Source of the DNA: CAVXEH01 sp963805645
GTDB taxonomy: Bacteria; Chloroflexota; Limnocylindria; QHBO01
Assembly: GCA_963805645.1 (NCBI GenBank)
Contig: CAWDVA010000004.1
Location: 62,001-126,000 of the forward strand
Direction: 5' to 3'
DNA length: 64,000 nt
Under the pieces are notes generated by a model, which was not told the origin of the DNA, did not search any database, and was given only the letters and a program-made list of their open reading frames with translations. Position 1 is the stretch's first letter. The number at the start of each line of letters is the position of its first letter. Below, piece after piece: positions 61,662 to 64,000 of the stretch. The position numbers and the translations under genes were made by a program.

Positions 61662-62237
61662 ATGGATCAACTCGTTTGGCTCGCGAAGGGCTTCATCGGG
61701 ATCTTCACTGCGGGCGGTGCGACCCTTACGGGCCTCATCACCGGCATCGTCCCGACCCTGCTCGTGCTGATGACCGCGGTGTACGCGTTCACCGCGCTTG
61801 TCGGTGAGGATCGTATTAACGGGGTCGTCGCCTACTCGGCACGACCTGGCCTGATCTATACCCCGCTGCGGTACATCGTGGCGCCCTTCCTGGCGGTCTT
61901 CTTCCTCACGAACCCCATGGCCTACACCCAGGGCCGCTGGTTCCCGGAGAAGCTCAAGCCAGCCTTCTACGATTCGGCGGTTTCCTATGTCCATCCGCCG
62001 CTGGGTCTCTTCCCCCACATCAACCCGGGCGAGATCTTCGTCTGGCTGGGCATCGCCACCGGCATCACCGACCTCGGTCTCGACCTCACCCCGCTTGCCG
62101 TGAGGTACGCCCTCGTGGGTCTTGTCGTGATCTACATCCGTGGCGTCACGACCGAGTACATCACGGGATGGCTGATCAACCGCGAGAAGGCGAAGCAGTC
62201 GGCCGCGGAACCCACCCCTGAGCCCATGTCGGCGTAG
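61662..62237 (+). CDS. srlA: Glucitol/sorbitol-type PTS component IIC2 (SrlA)
   Basis: 191 residues, about four membrane segments. F-I-G-I-F-T-A-G-G, V-Y-A-F-T-A-L-V-G-E-D-R-I, F-L-T-N-P-M-A-Y-T-Q-G-R and Y-V-H-P-P-L-G-L-F-P-H-I-N-P-G-E-I-F are the SrlA signature segments. It forms the membrane channel with the IIC1 protein encoded next. AGGGAAAG precedes the ATG. Substrate could be a hexitol or another polyol. Confidence 0.92.
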   Translation: MDQLVWLAKGFIGIFTAGGATLTGLITGIVPTLLVLMTAVYAFTALVGEDRINGVVAYSARPGLIYTPLRYIVAPFLAVFFLTNPMAYTQGRWFPEKLKPAFYDSAVSYVHPPLGLFPHINPGEIFVWLGIATGITDLGLDLTPLAVRYALVGLVVIYIRGVTTEYITGWLINREKAKQSAAEPTPEPMSA

Positions 62238-62252
62238 CGGAGGAGTCTGATC

Positions 62253-62795
62253 ATGGAAGGAATCACGAACTTCCTCGTCGTCATCGGCAAGGGCGCGGGC
62301 GTGGTCGTCGGCACCCTGTACCAGTCAGGGCGGCAGAGCGTGGACCAGGTGATCCGCAACATCCTGCCGTTCATGTGCTTCATCGCCTTCGTCATCGGCC
62401 TGATCACCTACACCGGTGTCGGGAACTGGGTGGCGGAGCACATCTCCGGCCTTGCCGGCTCGCTCCCGGGCCTCGTGGTCCTGGGCGCCATCGGCGGTAT
62501 CCCGGTCCTCTCCCCGCTGCTCGGTCCGGGCGCGGTGATGGCGCAGATCATCGGCACGCTGCTCGGTTCGACCCTCATCGCGAGCGGTTCGATCGCGCCG
62601 TCGTATGCGCTGCCGGCGCTGTTCGCCATCAACTCGCAGGTCGGCTGTGACTTCATCCCCGTGGGCCTGGCCCTCGGAGAGGCCGAGCCCGAGACGGTCG
62701 AGGTCGGCGTTCCGGCGGTACTCTTCTCCCGTCAGATCACCGGGCCGTTGGCGGTGGTGATCGCGTACTTCGCAAGCTTCGGTCTGTATTCGTAG
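62253..62795 (+). CDS. srlE: Stand-alone PTS IIC1 domain (C-terminal half of SrlE)
   Basis: 180 residues matching only the membrane half of enterobacterial SrlE: L-Y-Q-S-G-R-Q-S-V-D-Q-V-I, I-L-P-F-M, L-S-P-L-L-G-P-G-A-V-M-A-Q, A-L-P-A-L-F-A-I-N-S-Q, C-D-F-I-P-V-G-L and V-G-V-P-A-V-L-F-S-R. In E. coli this follows the IIB domain in one polypeptide. Here it is a separate gene placed before the IIB gene. GGAGG precedes the ATG. Confidence 0.92.
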   Translation: MEGITNFLVVIGKGAGVVVGTLYQSGRQSVDQVIRNILPFMCFIAFVIGLITYTGVGNWVAEHISGLAGSLPGLVVLGAIGGIPVLSPLLGPGAVMAQIIGTLLGSTLIASGSIAPSYALPALFAINSQVGCDFIPVGLALGEAEPETVEVGVPAVLFSRQITGPLAVVIAYFASFGLYS

Positions 62796-62834
62796 GGCCG
62801 GGCATCAGCCGAACCATGACGATGGAGATGCCGC

Positions 62835-63224
62835 ATGAGTGAGACGGAATCCAAGACCTATCGTGCAGTCCGGGTGGAGAAGGGCGGTCGCGGCTGGGGT
62901 GGGCCGCTGACCATCCATCCGAAGCCCGGTCGGGAGTACGTCGTGTCGATCACGGGGGGCGGGATCCATCCCGTCGCCCAGAAGATTGCCGAAATGACCG
63001 GCGGCATCCCCTTCGACGGTTTCAAGTCCAAGGTGGGCTTCGAGCAGATGGCGTGCTGTGTCATCGACTGTGGTGGCACGGCCCGCGTCGGGGTCTACCC
63101 CATGAAGAAGGTTCCGACCATTGACGTCCACCCGACGATGCCGGCCGGCCCGCTGATGATGTTCATCACGGAGGACGTGTTCGTCTCGGGCGTCAAGGAA
63201 GAGAACATCAAGCCTGTGGAGTGA
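62835..63224 (+). CDS. srlE: Stand-alone PTS IIB domain (N-terminal half of SrlE)
   Basis: 129 residues matching the cytosolic N-terminal half of SrlE: V-E-K-G-G-R-G-W-G-G-P-L, the phosphorylatable Cys region V-I-D-C-G-G-T (C79, with C74-C75 nearby), the late V-P-T-I-D-V-H-P and V-S-G-V-K-E-E-N-I. It receives phosphate from IIA and gives it to the sugar. The stop overlaps srlB (GTGA). Confidence 0.92.
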   Translation: MSETESKTYRAVRVEKGGRGWGGPLTIHPKPGREYVVSITGGGIHPVAQKIAEMTGGIPFDGFKSKVGFEQMACCVIDCGGTARVGVYPMKKVPTIDVHPTMPAGPLMMFITEDVFVSGVKEENIKPVE

Positions 63225-63616
63225 AATTCGTGGATCGTCAGGTGAAGCTCCGGTCGACGGTGGTCGCCATCGGTGAGCACGTAGAAGAGTTCCGGCAAGC
63301 CGGAATCCTGGTCTTCTTCCAGGCCGGAGCCCCTGACGAGCTGGCGGAGTTCAGCATCCTCCACGAAGCGACGATCAACCTGGCGACCGTGGCCCCCGGA
63401 GACACGCTCCGGCTGGGTGCAGCGCATTACGACGTCCTTGCGGTCGGGGACGTCGCCAACGAGAACCTCGCGAACCTCGGGCACCTCGTCGTGAAGGCCA
63501 ACGGCCTCACCGAGCCGGAGATGCTCGGCGACGTATGCATCGAGGCCAAGCCGCTCGTTGCCATCCAGATCGGCGACGAGATCGAGATTGCTGGCCCCTC
63601 AGGGAAGGCGGATTGA
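63221..63616 (+). CDS. srlB: PTS glucitol/sorbitol-type component IIA
   Basis: 131 residues. The likely phospho-His is H48 in E-F-S-I-L-H-E-A; V-F-F-Q-A-G-A-P-D-E-L-A-E-F, Y-D-V-L-A-V-G-D-V-A-N-E-N-L and N-L-G-H-L-V-V-K match the SrlB family. It passes phosphate from HPr to IIB. GTG start at 63221 overlaps the IIB stop. No EI or HPr gene is in the window. Confidence 0.92.
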   Translation: MKFVDRQVKLRSTVVAIGEHVEEFRQAGILVFFQAGAPDELAEFSILHEATINLATVAPGDTLRLGAAHYDVLAVGDVANENLANLGHLVVKANGLTEPEMLGDVCIEAKPLVAIQIGDEIEIAGPSGKAD

Positions 63617-63619
63617 CCG

Positions 63620-64000
63620 ATGTCCCTCTATCAGAAGCTGCTCGAACGCGCGGACGAAGGTCGTCCCGTCACCCTGGGCATCGTGGGGGCGGGCCAGATG
63701 GGGACCGGGTTGGTTTCCCAGATGGCGCCCCTGGCCTGGTTTGACGTGGCGGGCATCGCCGATATCGACCTTGACCGCGCCTGCGCGGCGTACCGGTCCG
63801 CGGGCGTCCCCGACGCCGATGTCGTGACCGTCGACGACCTGGCGGCCGCCGAGGCGGCCCGTGCCGCGGGCCGCAAGATCGTGACCCGCTCCGCCGAGCT
63901 GCTGGCCAGCGTGCCGGGCAACGAGGCCGTGGTGGACGCCACCGGCGTGCCGGAGGTGGGAGCCATCGTGGCCGACGCCGGTATTCGCGCCGGCCAGCAC
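63620..64000 (+). CDS. Partial NAD(P)-dependent dehydrogenase of the PTS operon
   Basis: First 127 residues only; it continues beyond the window. The Rossmann motif T-L-G-I-V-G-A-G-Q-M-G-T-G-L is at about residues 18-31 and I-A-D-I-D-L-D-R follows the second strand. V-V-D-A-T-G-V-P-E-V-G is typical of homoserine-dehydrogenase-like oxidoreductases, including SAF-domain relatives. Four bp after srlB, so it probably oxidises the phosphorylated product of the PTS. The reaction is not known. Confidence 0.7.
   Translation, partial: MSLYQKLLERADEGRPVTLGIVGAGQMGTGLVSQMAPLAWFDVAGIADIDLDRACAAYRSAGVPDADVVTVDDLAAAEAARAAGRKIVTRSAELLASVPGNEAVVDATGVPEVGAIVADAGIRAGQH

Overview
GC-rich bacterial chromosome (about two thirds G+C by eye), densely packed, with housekeeping genes throughout. 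No phage, transposon, CRISPR or plasmid signature is visible. The rRNA sequences, the class I lysyl-tRNA synthetase, a Cys-motif/LysM protein and a CofE-like protein suggest a member of Chloroflexota, possibly a Limnocylindria/Ellin6529-type lineage. That placement is inference from memory and was not tested against any database.

Layout. 1-5504 (minus): a polytopic membrane protein, then an osmolyte-type ABC importer (ATPase with CBS domains, two permeases, lipoprotein receptor cut by the window edge). 5571-16384: GNAT protein, divergent folE, then an acyl-CoA block (B12-binding mutase subunit, MeaB, hydroxyacyl-CoA dehydrogenase, acyl-CoA dehydrogenase, acyl-CoA synthetase, thiolase), glutamate dehydrogenase, an unknown protein and an HhH-GPD protein. 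16589-19564 (minus): CoA pathway operon coaX-coaBC-panC. 19698-30064: unknown protein, M16 peptidase, alanine-rich protein, ndk, lepB, phosphatase, large Ig-like/propeller protein, H+-pyrophosphatase and uppP. 30377-35321: greA, class I lysyl-tRNA synthetase, serS and small proteins. 35358-40233: four tRNA-Ser genes and one tRNA-Arg interspersed with aroE-tdk-GT87, small proteins and a TadA-like deaminase. 40285-43356: SRP RNA, dnaX, ybaB-type gene, recR.

43393-51171: a dispersed rRNA locus. 16S, tRNA-Ile, a CofE-like gene, tRNA-Ala, a MOSC gene and 23S-5S follow one another. Four separate promoter-like sequences precede 16S, tRNA-Ile, tRNA-Ala and 23S. 16S and 23S each have their own processing stem and a common boxA-like leader element.

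51209-61001: LysM protein, mutM (minus), rpsA with a frameshifted 15-bp tandem repeat at its 3' end, clpC, radA, a PIN/TRAM protein and ispF. 61059-64000: a regulated glucitol/sorbitol-type PTS operon (gutM, srlA, split srlE with the domain order inverted, srlB) running into a dehydrogenase cut by the window end.

Most interesting signals: (i) a TadA-like protein that has lost its catalytic Glu (HAE to HAV), near a tRNA-Arg carrying a genomic GCG anticodon that would not need A34-to-I editing; (ii) the dispersed rRNA genes with a shared leader element; (iii) recurrent TANNNT -10 boxes 6-9 nt before start codons, pointing to widespread leaderless mRNAs; (iv) the split, domain-inverted SrlE with a 34-bp nested palindromic operator; (v) a PanC with several active-site substitutions.
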